Shown piece after piece: positions 32,498 to 42,660 of a DNA stretch of 50,602 bases. The notes under the pieces were generated by a model. That model saw only the letters and a list, made by a program, of their open reading frames with translations. It searched no databases and was not told where the DNA came from. The DNA lies in NCBI GenBank assembly GCA_004144595.1, contig SEEM01000023.1, positions 1-50,602 on the forward strand, written 5' to 3'. The position numbers were made by a program, and so were the translations under genes. The number at the start of each line of letters is the position of its first letter. Position 1 is the first letter of the stretch. Origin of the DNA: Hyphomicrobiales bacterium (GTDB taxonomy: Bacteria > Pseudomonadota > Alphaproteobacteria > Rhizobiales > Beijerinckiaceae).

Positions 32498-34721
32498 TGC
32501 GCTGGGCCATTGATTGCGATCCGGCATCCGAGAACGCGCCTTCGTGACCCTCGCCCCGGATGGCGTGACCCGGCGTGCCGGCGGCAAGATGCCTTTTCCA
32601 GCCAAGCGTCTGATCGGGTGGCCAGCCTTCCGGGATGGCCTCGCTCCGGAAAAGCAGGACGCGGCCGTCATAATAGGGCACGGCATAGCGCTGGACAAGA
32701 GCTTCCAGCTCGTCGGTCGCGCGCCAGAAATCGGCCTCGTCGGCCGTGTCCTCGGCCGCTCTCCAGAAGAGCAGGCGTTTCGCCTGCCGCATGGCGGCCG
32801 TCGATTGCAGCCAGAACGACATGCGCGTTACGAAGCTGCGCGGGCCGCCTCGCCAGAGCCGCCGGGCGAAGCGACCGGCACGTCTCATCCTGAAGAGCAG
32901 GCGCGCGACGTAGGGCTGCCGCAGGAAATAACCGGGCGCCCAGCAGTCGATCAGCACGAGCAGATCGACCTTGTATCCCTTGGCCACAAGCTGCCTTGCG
33001 ACCTCGTATGCGATCACGCCGGATCGGCAGAAGCCGGCGAGGCGATAACCGTCATCTGCTTTTGTCGCGATGATCGCATCACAATAGGCCGCGGCCAGCT
33101 GCTCGATCGAGGCCGGCGCAGCGCCGTCGATGGTCGGCTCGAGAAGCTGTAGAGCGAGGAAGGGCTGATCGGGCCCGAGCCCCTGCGACAGCGGCCGGTA
33201 CAGGCGCAGGTTATGGGCGGTATGGTTGAGCGCAAACAGCGTCGGCTGCGTGCCCGTCTTCTGCAGCCATGTCCGGCGCTGTGCTGAAGCCCCATTGGGG
33301 GGCATCGAGCCCAGGCCTGCCGCGGGCGGAGCAGGCGGCGACGGCAGCCGGACGACCGGCAGCGCATGCGACAGCGGCGCGGCGGGGTCGGCAAGCACCG
33401 CCTCCGCAATGCTCTCATACTGCGCGACCAATCCGCTCGCGGTCGCCTCGTCATAGAGATCGCGATGATATTCGCAGGTCAGGCGCCAGCCTTCCTCGCG
33501 CTCGACCAGGATGAAATTCAGATCGTAGAGCGCCCCCGGCAGCGGCGAGGGAATGCCGGACAGCTGGAAGCTGTCATTGGCGAGTTCGCCGATGAAGGCG
33601 CGCTGGACGATGAAATTGATCGAAAGCGGCGGCCGGCCGGCATCCCCGTTGCCCGGCAGCATGGGAGCGACCTTGTCGAACGGCCACAGGTGATGATCGA
33701 GCGCGTTCTCAAAGGTGTCGCGGGCCGCCCGGCACAGTTCGATGAAGGACAGGTCGTCCGTGACGGTCGTTCGCAGCACCAGCGTGTTGACGAAGGGCCC
33801 AATGATCGGCTCGAGCTCGGCATCGTCACGGGCCGCGATCTGCGTGCCGAGCACGATGTCCGAACCGCCGGTGCGCTGGTGCAGCAGTTCCAGTAGCACT
33901 GCATAGGCGCCTGAGAAGAAAGTCGTGCCTTCGCCGCGTGCCAGTTCGGTGAGACCTGCGGTCAGCGCGCGCGGCAGCAGCCGCGCCAGGGAAGCGCCGT
34001 TGGTGTTGCGTAGCACGGGGCGAGGACGATCCGGCGGCACGACGACGACGGGCAGGTCAGCGAGTTGCCGGCGCCAGTAGGCTTCTTCCCGCGCGAATTC
34101 CCCGTCGGAGAGGCCGTCCTGGCTGCCCTCGGCGAAATCGGAGTACTGCAGCGGGAGATCGCGCAACGGCGGCTTGCGGCCGCGCCCCAGCGCCTGATAG
34201 GCGGAGACGAAATCCTTCGCGATGATCCCCATCGACCAGCCGTCGCTGACGATGTGGTGGGCGATGACGAGGATCACCGCCTCGGCCCGGCTCTGCCGCA
34301 GCAGCGTCGCCCGCAGCAGTGGCGCCTCGCCCAGCACGAAGCCGGTTCGAGCTTCGCTTTGCGCGATGCGGTCGGTCTCGATGGTTCGATCGGCCTCCGC
34401 AAGGCCCGAAAGGTCGATCTCGGGCAGCTTGAAGGGGATGTGCTCCGCAATGGCCTGGACGGGGCGCCCTTCCTCCTCGCGGATCGAGGTGCGCAGGCTC
34501 TCGTGCCGGTCCAGGATGGCCTGGAAGGCGTCTTGCGCTAAAGCGGCTTCGAGATGGCCGCGAATGCGCCATTTGACGACGATATTGAGTGCTGGGGTAC
34601 CTGGATCGAGGCGGTCGAGCCGCCAGTAGCGCTCCTGGGCCGAAGAACAGCGCGCCGTCATCACGATTCGGCCCGGTGCGTGGACAGGAACTTCCGGCTC
34701 GCGGGTGAAATGGTTCGGCAT
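32466..34721 (-). CDS. NRPS terminal protein: condensation domain plus thioesterase, no carrier domain
   Basis: This 751-residue protein has two domains. Residues ~22-455 form a condensation domain with the intact catalytic HHIVSDG at 155-161 (SSAQERYWRLDRLDPG at its start). Residues ~490-745 form an alpha/beta-hydrolase thioesterase. Its nucleophile elbow reads GFCRSG, placing Cys565 where related type I thioesterases have Ser. Asp592 (LLVLIDCWAPG) and His726 (GEGHEG) are plausible triad members. The ~35-residue linker is Pro/Ala-rich and contains no carrier (no DSL/GGNSL motif). The start at 34721 lies 7 bp after the upstream PKS-NRPS gene, and the earlier in-frame codons lie inside that gene in another frame. 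It is the last gene of the assembly line. Confidence 0.9.
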   Translation of the reverse strand: MPNHFTREPEVPVHAPGRIVMTARCSSAQERYWRLDRLDPGTPALNIVVKWRIRGHLEAALAQDAFQAILDRHESLRTSIREEEGRPVQAIAEHIPFKLPEIDLSGLAEADRTIETDRIAQSEARTGFVLGEAPLLRATLLRQSRAEAVILVIAHHIVSDGWSMGIIAKDFVSAYQALGRGRKPPLRDLPLQYSDFAEGSQDGLSDGEFAREEAYWRRQLADLPVVVVPPDRPRPVLRNTNGASLARLLPRALTAGLTELARGEGTTFFSGAYAVLLELLHQRTGGSDIVLGTQIAARDDAELEPIIGPFVNTLVLRTTVTDDLSFIELCRAARDTFENALDHHLWPFDKVAPMLPGNGDAGRPPLSINFIVQRAFIGELANDSFQLSGIPSPLPGALYDLNFILVEREEGWRLTCEYHRDLYDEATASGLVAQYESIAEAVLADPAAPLSHALPVVRLPSPPAPPAAGLGSMPPNGASAQRRTWLQKTGTQPTLFALNHTAHNLRLYRPLSQGLGPDQPFLALQLLEPTIDGAAPASIEQLAAAYCDAIIATKADDGYRLAGFCRSGVIAYEVARQLVAKGYKVDLLVLIDCWAPGYFLRQPYVARLLFRMRRAGRFARRLWRGGPRSFVTRMSFWLQSTAAMRQAKRLLFWRAAEDTADEADFWRATDELEALVQRYAVPYYDGRVLLFRSEAIPEGWPPDQTLGWKRHLAAGTPGHAIRGEGHEGAFSDAGSQSMAQRIIEAVQATPR

Positions 34722-34728
34722 GCCCCGG

Positions 34729-37700
34729 CTACCCCTGTTCGCGCTGGGAGACCGCATCCGGTCCGGTCGGCGACGTATCCTCGCGTGCGCGCCGCCAGGT
34801 CCGCTTCCAGAGGGGCGCTGCCGCGGGCGGCTCGGAAACATCGCTCTCGGGCAGTGCGGCCGCGACGCCAGCGATCGTCCGGTTGCGGAAGAAGTCGCGG
34901 GCCGCGACCTTGAGGCCTTCGCGGCGCGCCCGTCCGGTGATCTGGAAGATGCTGAGGGAGTCGGCACCGAGATCGAAGAGATCGTCGTCGATGCCGATAT
35001 CGTCGCGCTTCAGCACCTCGCTCCAGATACGGATCAGAGTATCCTCGACGGGCGTGCGCGGCGCGGCTTTCTCCGCCCTCGGGACCTCCATCTGGGTTGC
35101 GGGAGCGGGAAGCTCAGCCCTATCGAGCTTTCCGCTGCTGTTGAATGGCAGAGCCGACAGCCCGACCCAGGCGGCAGGCACCATATAGTCGGGGAGCTCC
35201 TGCGCCAGGACGGCCCGCAGGTCGGCCGAGCTCAGGTTTTCGACGGTCGGCACATAGTAGCAGACCAGCCGCGGCTCGTTCGGGATGTCTTCACGAAGGA
35301 CGACGGCCGATACGACGCCCGTGCGGCGGGCAAGAACGGCCTCGATCTCGCCGGGCTCGATCCGGAAACCCCGCAGCTTCATCTGATGGTCGAGGCGCCC
35401 GAGATGCTGGACGCGGCCGTCGGGCAGATACTTGGCCCGGTCGCCGGTGCGGTAGGCCATAGCGCTCGTGCCGGGGTCGACCGGGTTCGCGATGAAGCTC
35501 GCGGCCGTGAGCTTCGGGTTGCCGGCGTAGCCGCGCGCAAGCCCCGCGCCACCGATCAGCAGCTCGCCGGGAATGCCGACGCCGACAGGCGCGTCATTGG
35601 CATCGACGATATAGAACTGCGTGTTGGCGATTGGCAGGCCGATCGTGATGACTTCGTCGTCGGGCTGAATGCGGGCTACCGAGGACCAGATCGTGGTCTC
35701 GGTCGGGCCGTACATGTTCCATAGCTGGCCGCCGCCCTCCATCAGCTTGCGTGCAAGGTCGAGCGGCAAGCCCTCGCCGCCGCACAGCATGCGCAAGCCC
35801 GGCCATGAGCTGAAACCGGCTTCCAGCAGCAACCGCCATGTCATCGGCGTCGCTTGGAGCACGGTAGCCCGGCTCTGGTTCAGCCGCGCCAGCAATGCCG
35901 ATCCGTCGCGCGCCTCCTCGGCGGTGGCGATGGCGACGCGTCCGCCGCTGACCAGCGGCAGCAGCAGTTCGAGCGCGGCGATGTCGAAGGTGACGGTGGT
36001 CACGGCGAGGATGGTGTCACCATCGTCGAAGCCCGGTTCGCGGGCCATGGCGAAAAGCAGGTTCGACAGGGCGCCATGCGTGATCTCGACGCCCTTGGGA
36101 GCCCCGGTCGAACCGGAGGTGTAAATGACATAGGCGAGTTGGTCGGAAGTGGGCGTCGTCCTGGTTCCCACGGGCTTGGGATCGGCCCGATGAACGTCGA
36201 TGAGCGCGACGCCTTCGTCCGGTTCGATCGCGGCAGGCTCCCGCGAGCCGGCAATCAGGAGAACCTGGGCCTCAGCATCCCGCAGGATCCTTCGGATTCT
36301 GGCCTTTGGCATCGCCGGGTCGAGCGGCACATAGGGGAAGCCGGCCTTCAGCGCACCCAGCATGGCGGCGATGAGCGCCGGGGAGCGTTCGATCAGCAGC
36401 CCGACACGGCTTTCCGGCGTATCGAGCCTTGCCCTCAATTCGGCCGCGATGCGATCTGCCCAGGCGTTCAGAGCCGCGTAGGACAGCTCTTCCTCGCCGC
36501 AAACCACCGCAATCGCATTTGGACGCTGCCGAGCCTGTGTCTCGAAGATCTCGATCGCATCCTGCCCGTCCCGCAAGGTGATCCGGGTGTCGTTGAGACC
36601 TGAGACGAGGCGTTGGCGCTCCCCGCCCTCGATCAACGGCATCGCCGCGATGAACTGGTCGGGGTTGGCGACGAAGGCGCAGAGCAGCGTGCGGTAATGC
36701 CCGAGCCAGCGGTCGATCGTTGCCGCATCGAAGAGATCGGCACCGTAGCAACAGTCTATGCGGAGTCCGTCATCGGATTCGACGATGTTGAAGTAGAGAT
36801 CGAAGGTCGAGAAGGATTTCGGGTTCGGCTGGGCGCTGGCGCGCAGACCCGGACCGAAATCGATACGATCGGCCAGGCGCTCTAGATTGAACTGAACCTC
36901 CACGAGCGGTAGCCGGCCCCGTACGGGCGTGACGCTGAGCCGCTTGAGCAGCGCGCCGAGCGTACAGCTTTGATGGTCATAGGCGTCGAGGATGATGCGG
37001 CCCACCTTCTCCAGGTGAGCGGAAAAGGGCTCCGCCGGATCGATCACGCAGCGGACCGGCAGGAAGTTGACGCAGTGCCCCACGGGAGCAGCGGCCTCCA
37101 GCAGCGATTGCCCAGCAGCGGGGATGCCGACGACGAGGTCGCGCTGGTCGGAGAGCCGAAGCATCAGCACCTGGAAGGCGGCGAAGAGCGTGGCGAAGAG
37201 GGTGCGGCGGCGCTGGGCTCCGGTCGCCTTCACATTGCGGTAGAGCCCGGCGTCGATAAAAGCGGTGCGCGTGCCGCCGCGAAAGCTGCGCATCGCCTGC
37301 CGCGGACGGTCGGTCGGCAGTTCGAGCGCCGCGGGAATGGTTTCGAACATTTGGGCCCAGTACACTGCGGATTCTTCCGCGCGCGCATCGTCCCGGATCT
37401 GCCCGGCATAATCGGCGAAGGACATCGGGGCTTTGAGGGCGTCGATGCCGGCGCGATAGGTCGTGGCGATCTCGTCCAGCAGGATGTTCGTCGACCAGCC
37501 GTCGCAGACGATGTGATGCGTCGAGACGATGACGACATGTTTCTTGTCGCCCAGCCGGACGATTTCCGCTTCCGCCACGGGCCCCTGCACGAGATCGTAA
37601 GGTCGGCTCGCCCGCGCCTCGATCCGCGCGCGCAAGGCGCTTTCGGGCTCGCTTTGGTTGCCGAGGTCGACGATCGCCACGGGAAGCGCGTCCGAAGGCG

Positions 37701-40700
37701 CGATCCGCATCGTCTCGCCGTCGGCGGAAAAGCGCGCGTGCAGGATCGCGTGGCGCGCCGCCACCTGCCGGATCGTCTCCGCGAGCCGATTCACGTCGAT
37801 GTCGCCGTCCAATGTCAGGCTGACCGATTCGTTGAAGGCGGCGCTGGCCTCCGGGCCGGTTTGGTCCGAGAGCCAGATTTCCGCCTGGGCTTCGGTGAGG
37901 GGGAGCTCGATCGCGGTCGGGATGCGCGCGATGCCCGCCGGCAGGATCGCCTTTGGCAAATGCGCTTCGGCCGCCGCGCCGGGCAGCATCCCGTCCCGCC
38001 GCATGAGCCGCAGGCTGTCGCGGAAAGCCCCTACGATCGCCGAGATCTCGGCGTCGCCGTGTTGCGTGGTCAGGAAGCAGGGGTAGTGCTCCTGGATGAA
38101 GATGCCGCGCGTCCGCAGATGGTAGTGCAGCAGGCTGCCGAGGCGATGGTCGCGGCCCGGTTCGAAATACATCAAGCTGCCGTAGTGCTCGATCGGTACG
38201 TCCCAGCCGACCTCGGCGAAGGCGTGCCTCAGCTCCTCGGCGAGGTGCTGCATGCGGCTGGTCAGTCCGTCGGTAAGCGCCGCTCCCCGTTCCCTAACGT
38301 GCTTCAGCACCGCGACCGTTGCCGCCAGCACGAGCGGATGCCGGACGAAGGTTCCGGCGAAGAACGTGACGCCAACCTCCGGCGCGCTGGCGTCGCCGAA
38401 ACGCCAGGCCCCACCGTCGAGCGCGTCCATGAAGCGGGGCGTGCCCGCCAGTAGGCCGATCGGCAGGCCGCCGCCGACGACCTTGCCGTAAGTGGCGAGG
38501 TCCGGCTTGATGCCGAGCAGGGCCTGGACGCCGGCCGGATGCACACGGAAGCCGGTCACGACCTCGTCGAAGACCAGCGCGGTGCCAGATCGTTCGGTGA
38601 TCGCGCGCAGTTCCCTTAGGAACGCGGCGGGTAGGTATCCGGGCCGGCGGCTCTGGACCGGTTCCACCAGCACGGCGGCGAGTTCACGGGCATGCTCGCG
38701 CAACCAGGAGAGACTCTCATCCGTGCCGTAGTCCAGCACGGTCATGCGTCCCACCGCCTCCGCCGGGATGCCGGGAGCGGCGGGCAGGGAGCGGCGCTGC
38801 TCTCCTGCTCCGACGCCACGCACCAGCACCTCGTCGAACTGGCCGTGATAGGCGCCTGCGAAGGCGACGACCTGGTCGCGGCCGGTGACGGTGCGGGCGA
38901 CGCGCAGCGCCGCCATCACGGCTTCCGAGCCGGTGTTGCAGAAGGCGACGCGGTCATGGCTGGTCAGCTCGCAGAAGAGTTGGGCGGCCTCGTGCGCCAA
39001 TGGCGATTGCGGGCCGATGGCAAACCCTTCCGCGAGCTGTCTCTGAACGGCCTCGACGACGAAATCCGGCGCGTGACCGAATGCGGTCTGGCCGTAGCCG
39101 TTGACGAGGTCGACGTAATCGTTTCCGTCGACATCCCAGATATGGGCGCCCTTCGCCCGCGCTGAGACGATCGGATAGACCATCTCCTTCCAGTCCGCCG
39201 CGAAACCGGAGACGGTGCGCGGATCGGCCAGAACAGCACGGCTCTCGTCCGCGAGCCGCTTCGAGGCCGGGGTCTTGCCGACATAGAGCTCCGTCAGCCG
39301 GCCGATATGCGCGCGCTGGCCCTCGGTGAGCGTCTCATTGCCGATACGGATCAGCGGCTTGAAACGCGCGGCCGCCTCCTTCGCGGGGACAGCAGCTGCC
39401 GCCTGCTGCGCTGGTGCCGACTGGATCACTGGAGCGGTCGCCTCGAGGGCGGGCACGGGCGGCCGGCCGCTCATGGCCTGCAATTGCCGCTCCATCAGCC
39501 GCGACATCACCTCGAGCTGCTCCCGCATGAGCGTATCGAACCCCACGCCGTGTTGCGCGGCAGCCAGAGACGGAGCCAGCTGGGGAGCGGCATGTTGCGG
39601 CTGGGCGAAAACGGGGGCCGAAGCCACCGCCACGACCGGGGCCGGGTTGGCGACTTCGGGCGGACACGTCTCCGCGATATGGCGCGCGACGTCGTCCACG
39701 CTTGGCAAGTCGTCGAGAAGTTGCCGGAAGCGGATCTGGACGCCGAATGTGGTTTGAAGGCTCTGCGCCGCCTGAGTCAGCAGCAGCGAGTCGAAGCCGA
39801 GTTCGAGAAAGCTCGCCCCGCTATCCCCCGCGCCGAAGGAGCGGCCCGACAGGTTCTCGAAGATCGCGGCCACACGGCTGCCCAGCTCCGGGCGGCCCAC
39901 GGCAATGTCGGCATCGGCTTGGCGGAGCATGGCGGAATCCTGGTCGGGTTGGCTTGAGCATTCGGCGGGAGGAGGGGGTGTCGGGCTCACGGCCTTAGCC
40001 TCAGCGGCGGATGGCGGAGGCGCGACCCAGTGCCGGCTGCGCTCGAACGGGTAGGTCGGCAGGGAGACGCGCATCCGGCCGCCTTCGCCGTGATAGGCGG
40101 TCCAGTCAGGCATGATGCCGGCGCTCCAAAGGCGCCCGGCCGCGGCCGCCAGCATCTCCTCGGCATCGCCCTCGGGCGAGGGCAGGCAGGAGACCGCGGT
40201 GCCACCGGCGCCAGCCCCTTGCAACGCGAAGCTCGACAGCGCAGCCCCGGGGCCGACTTCGAGCAGGACCGGCGAAAGCTCACGCGCCAGCGTGGCGATG
40301 CCGTCGGCAAAGCGGACAGGCTCGCGGGCATGCCTCGCCCAGTAGGACGGGTCCATCGCCTGTGCCGCTGTGATCCAGTCGCCGGTCACCCCCGAGACAT
40401 AGGGCAGTTGAGGCGCATTGAGCCGGATCGCTGCGACCGCCTCGGTGAAGGGTTCGATCAGCGGTTCGAGCATGCCCGAGTGGAAAGCGTGCGAGGTCTG
40501 AAGCCGGCGATATGTCACCTTGCGCCGCGTGAGCGCGCCTTCCAGCGCCTCGATTGCCTCGAACGGTCCCGCCAGCACGGCCATCCCCGGTGCGTTGATT
40601 GCGGCGAGCGAGATATCCCCGTGCGCCAGCGCGGCGATTTCGGCATCGGGCAGGCGCACGGCCAGCATCGCACCGCCCGGCAGGTCCTGCATCATGCGCC

Positions 40701-42660
40701 CGCGCACCGCCACGAGCGACAGGGCATCCTCCAGCGAGAACACGCCGGCGATGCAGGCGGCGGCAAACTCGCCGACGCTGTGGCCGATCATGGCGGCGGG
40801 GTGCAGACCCCAGCTCGCCAGCAATTGCGCAAGCGCGTATTCGACCGTGAAAATCGCAGGCTGGGCCAGCACCGTCGCGGCCAGGCGCTCGCCGTGGGCG
40901 CCGCCATTGCTGGGATAAAGCAGACCCCGCAGATCGAGGCCGAGCTTCGGCTTCAGGATTTCGCAGCAGAGATCGACCGCCCGGCGGAAGACCGGCTCAC
41001 CCGCGTGGAGCTCCCGCGCCATCTGGGGGTATTGTGAACCCTGTCCTGGGAACATGAAGACGAGGTCGCCGGCACCCGAGACCGCCGGAATGCGCGCCAT
41101 ACTCTGCTTCCGCAACGCAGCGGCAGCCTCGGCATGGCCCCCGGCGGTCACCGACATGCGGTGTGGGAAAGGGCGCCGCCCCGTCTGCAAGGTGAAGGCG
41201 ATGTCGGCGAGGGCTTGCTCGGGATGCGTTTCGAGATGTTGGGCCAGCCGGTTCCGCACTGCGCCGAGCGCTTCGGCGCTCCTGGCCGAAACCGTCAGGA
41301 TCTGGTTGCGGCGTGCCGGAGCCCCTTGCCCGATCCGCGGAGCCTCCTCCAGCACGAGATGGACATTGGTGCCGCCGAAGCCGAAGGCGCTGACGCCGGC
41401 ACGGCGCGTTCCCTCGCCGGCAGGCCATTCCTGCCGGCGGTCGGCGATGAAGAACGGGCTGTCCGGCAGATCGAGCGCGGGATTGGGCTTCGCGACATGA
41501 AGGCTGGCCGGCACTGTTCCGGTCGAGACCGCGAGCGCCGCCTTGATCAGGCCGGTCACCCCGGCGGCAGCATCGAGATGGCCGACATTAGACTTGACGG
41601 AGCCGAGCGCGCAGAAACCGCGATCCTCCGTCGTCAGGCGGAAGGCGGCGGTGAGCCCGGCGACCTCGATGGGATCGCCCATCGGCGTGCCCGTGCCATG
41701 GCATTCGACATAGCCGATGGAGCGTGCGTCGATACCGGCCGTCGCATGGGCCATCGCGATGACCGCCGCCTGTCCGTCGACGCTCGGTGCGGTGAATCCG
41801 ACCTTGGCCCCGCCGTCATTGTTGACGCCAGCGCCGCGGATGACGGCGTAGATGTGATCGCAATCAGCGACAGCATCCTCCAGCCGCTTCAGCAGCACCA
41901 TGCCGGCGCCGCTGCCGAAGACGGTGCCGGTTGCGCCGCTGTCGAAGGGGCGGCAATGGCCGTCGGTCGAGACGATGCCGCCCTCCTGGGCGAGGTAACC
42001 GCGTCTTTGCGGGAAGGTGATCGAGACGCCGCCCGCCAGAGCCATATCGCAGCCGTGGCAGAGCAGGTTCTGCACCGCCTGCGCCACGGCCAGCAGCGAG
42101 GTCGAGCAGGCCGACTGCACGGCTATGCAGGGGCCGGTCAGACCGAGCTTGTAGCCGATCCGCGTCGCCGTGAAATCGGACGCCGAGCCGACCAGCATCG
42201 ACAGGTTGCCGATCTGGAAATTCGAGGTGTAGTCGGCAATCGTCGCGCGGTCCTGAAACAGGTTGTTCAGCAGATAGGTGCCGGAGGTCGCGCCTGCGAA
42301 GACGCCGATACATTGCCCGGGAGAGGCCGGATCATGGCCGGCATCCTCCAGTGCTTCCCAGGCGCATTCGAGCAGCAGCCGCTGCTGCGGGTCGGTGAGC
42401 GCCGCCTCCCGGGGCAGCATGCCGAAAAAGGGCGCATCGAACAGCTCGACGCCTTCGAGAATGGATCGCGCCGGGACGTAATTCGGCAATGCGCGCGTCG
42501 CGTCGTCGAAATTGTCCTCCAGCTCCGCGGCGTCGAAACGGCTGATCGATTCCACGCCGTTCAGGAGATTTTGCCAGAAGGAGCCGACATCCGCGGCACC
42601 GGGAAAGCGCCCGGACATGCCGATGATAGCGACGGCGTTGCGCGGGAGCAGGTCACTCAT
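34729..42660 (-). CDS. Hybrid PKS-NRPS: KS-AT-ACP-aminotransferase-C-A(Gly)-T
   Basis: This is a 2643-residue multienzyme. The KS (~8-435) has Cys185 (VQSACSTSL), His321 and His361. The AT (~530-825) has Ser628 (GHSVGE) and HAFH at 724-727, the malonyl-type signature. The ACP (~925-998) carries Ser958 (GFDSL). After a Pro/Ala-rich linker comes a class III PLP aminotransferase (~1120-1555) with Asp1365 (VFDEVVTGFR) and Schiff-base Lys1393 (YGKVVGGG). The C domain (~1580-2010) has HHIVCDG at 1715-1721. The A domain (~2035-2515) has pocket residues Asp2226, Ile2227, Leu2230, Gln2269, Leu2292, Gly2294, Met2316, Ile2324, Trp2325 and Lys2511, a glycine-type code. The carrier has Ser2568 (GADSL). 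There is no KR, DH, ER or methyltransferase, so a beta-keto product is left for transamination, as in McyE- and MycA-like enzymes. Confidence 0.95.
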   Translation of the reverse strand: MSDLLPRNAVAIIGMSGRFPGAADVGSFWQNLLNGVESISRFDAAELEDNFDDATRALPNYVPARSILEGVELFDAPFFGMLPREAALTDPQQRLLLECAWEALEDAGHDPASPGQCIGVFAGATSGTYLLNNLFQDRATIADYTSNFQIGNLSMLVGSASDFTATRIGYKLGLTGPCIAVQSACSTSLLAVAQAVQNLLCHGCDMALAGGVSITFPQRRGYLAQEGGIVSTDGHCRPFDSGATGTVFGSGAGMVLLKRLEDAVADCDHIYAVIRGAGVNNDGGAKVGFTAPSVDGQAAVIAMAHATAGIDARSIGYVECHGTGTPMGDPIEVAGLTAAFRLTTEDRGFCALGSVKSNVGHLDAAAGVTGLIKAALAVSTGTVPASLHVAKPNPALDLPDSPFFIADRRQEWPAGEGTRRAGVSAFGFGGTNVHLVLEEAPRIGQGAPARRNQILTVSARSAEALGAVRNRLAQHLETHPEQALADIAFTLQTGRRPFPHRMSVTAGGHAEAAAALRKQSMARIPAVSGAGDLVFMFPGQGSQYPQMARELHAGEPVFRRAVDLCCEILKPKLGLDLRGLLYPSNGGAHGERLAATVLAQPAIFTVEYALAQLLASWGLHPAAMIGHSVGEFAAACIAGVFSLEDALSLVAVRGRMMQDLPGGAMLAVRLPDAEIAALAHGDISLAAINAPGMAVLAGPFEAIEALEGALTRRKVTYRRLQTSHAFHSGMLEPLIEPFTEAVAAIRLNAPQLPYVSGVTGDWITAAQAMDPSYWARHAREPVRFADGIATLARELSPVLLEVGPGAALSSFALQGAGAGGTAVSCLPSPEGDAEEMLAAAAGRLWSAGIMPDWTAYHGEGGRMRVSLPTYPFERSRHWVAPPPSAAEAKAVSPTPPPPAECSSQPDQDSAMLRQADADIAVGRPELGSRVAAIFENLSGRSFGAGDSGASFLELGFDSLLLTQAAQSLQTTFGVQIRFRQLLDDLPSVDDVARHIAETCPPEVANPAPVVAVASAPVFAQPQHAAPQLAPSLAAAQHGVGFDTLMREQLEVMSRLMERQLQAMSGRPPVPALEATAPVIQSAPAQQAAAAVPAKEAAARFKPLIRIGNETLTEGQRAHIGRLTELYVGKTPASKRLADESRAVLADPRTVSGFAADWKEMVYPIVSARAKGAHIWDVDGNDYVDLVNGYGQTAFGHAPDFVVEAVQRQLAEGFAIGPQSPLAHEAAQLFCELTSHDRVAFCNTGSEAVMAALRVARTVTGRDQVVAFAGAYHGQFDEVLVRGVGAGEQRRSLPAAPGIPAEAVGRMTVLDYGTDESLSWLREHARELAAVLVEPVQSRRPGYLPAAFLRELRAITERSGTALVFDEVVTGFRVHPAGVQALLGIKPDLATYGKVVGGGLPIGLLAGTPRFMDALDGGAWRFGDASAPEVGVTFFAGTFVRHPLVLAATVAVLKHVRERGAALTDGLTSRMQHLAEELRHAFAEVGWDVPIEHYGSLMYFEPGRDHRLGSLLHYHLRTRGIFIQEHYPCFLTTQHGDAEISAIVGAFRDSLRLMRRDGMLPGAAAEAHLPKAILPAGIARIPTAIELPLTEAQAEIWLSDQTGPEASAAFNESVSLTLDGDIDVNRLAETIRQVAARHAILHARFSADGETMRIAPSDALPVAIVDLGNQSEPESALRARIEARASRPYDLVQGPVAEAEIVRLGDKKHVVIVSTHHIVCDGWSTNILLDEIATTYRAGIDALKAPMSFADYAGQIRDDARAEESAVYWAQMFETIPAALELPTDRPRQAMRSFRGGTRTAFIDAGLYRNVKATGAQRRRTLFATLFAAFQVLMLRLSDQRDLVVGIPAAGQSLLEAAAPVGHCVNFLPVRCVIDPAEPFSAHLEKVGRIILDAYDHQSCTLGALLKRLSVTPVRGRLPLVEVQFNLERLADRIDFGPGLRASAQPNPKSFSTFDLYFNIVESDDGLRIDCCYGADLFDAATIDRWLGHYRTLLCAFVANPDQFIAAMPLIEGGERQRLVSGLNDTRITLRDGQDAIEIFETQARQRPNAIAVVCGEEELSYAALNAWADRIAAELRARLDTPESRVGLLIERSPALIAAMLGALKAGFPYVPLDPAMPKARIRRILRDAEAQVLLIAGSREPAAIEPDEGVALIDVHRADPKPVGTRTTPTSDQLAYVIYTSGSTGAPKGVEITHGALSNLLFAMAREPGFDDGDTILAVTTVTFDIAALELLLPLVSGGRVAIATAEEARDGSALLARLNQSRATVLQATPMTWRLLLEAGFSSWPGLRMLCGGEGLPLDLARKLMEGGGQLWNMYGPTETTIWSSVARIQPDDEVITIGLPIANTQFYIVDANDAPVGVGIPGELLIGGAGLARGYAGNPKLTAASFIANPVDPGTSAMAYRTGDRAKYLPDGRVQHLGRLDHQMKLRGFRIEPGEIEAVLARRTGVVSAVVLREDIPNEPRLVCYYVPTVENLSSADLRAVLAQELPDYMVPAAWVGLSALPFNSSGKLDRAELPAPATQMEVPRAEKAAPRTPVEDTLIRIWSEVLKRDDIGIDDDLFDLGADSLSIFQITGRARREGLKVAARDFFRNRTIAGVAAALPESDVSEPPAAAPLWKRTWRRAREDTSPTGPDAVSQREQG

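Noticed and set aside
36970..38454. Long forward frames opposite the PKS-NRPS gene (also 41134-42750 and 42512-44161)
   Set aside because: Antisense shadows of well-supported catalytic domains; no ribosome-binding sites or motifs.
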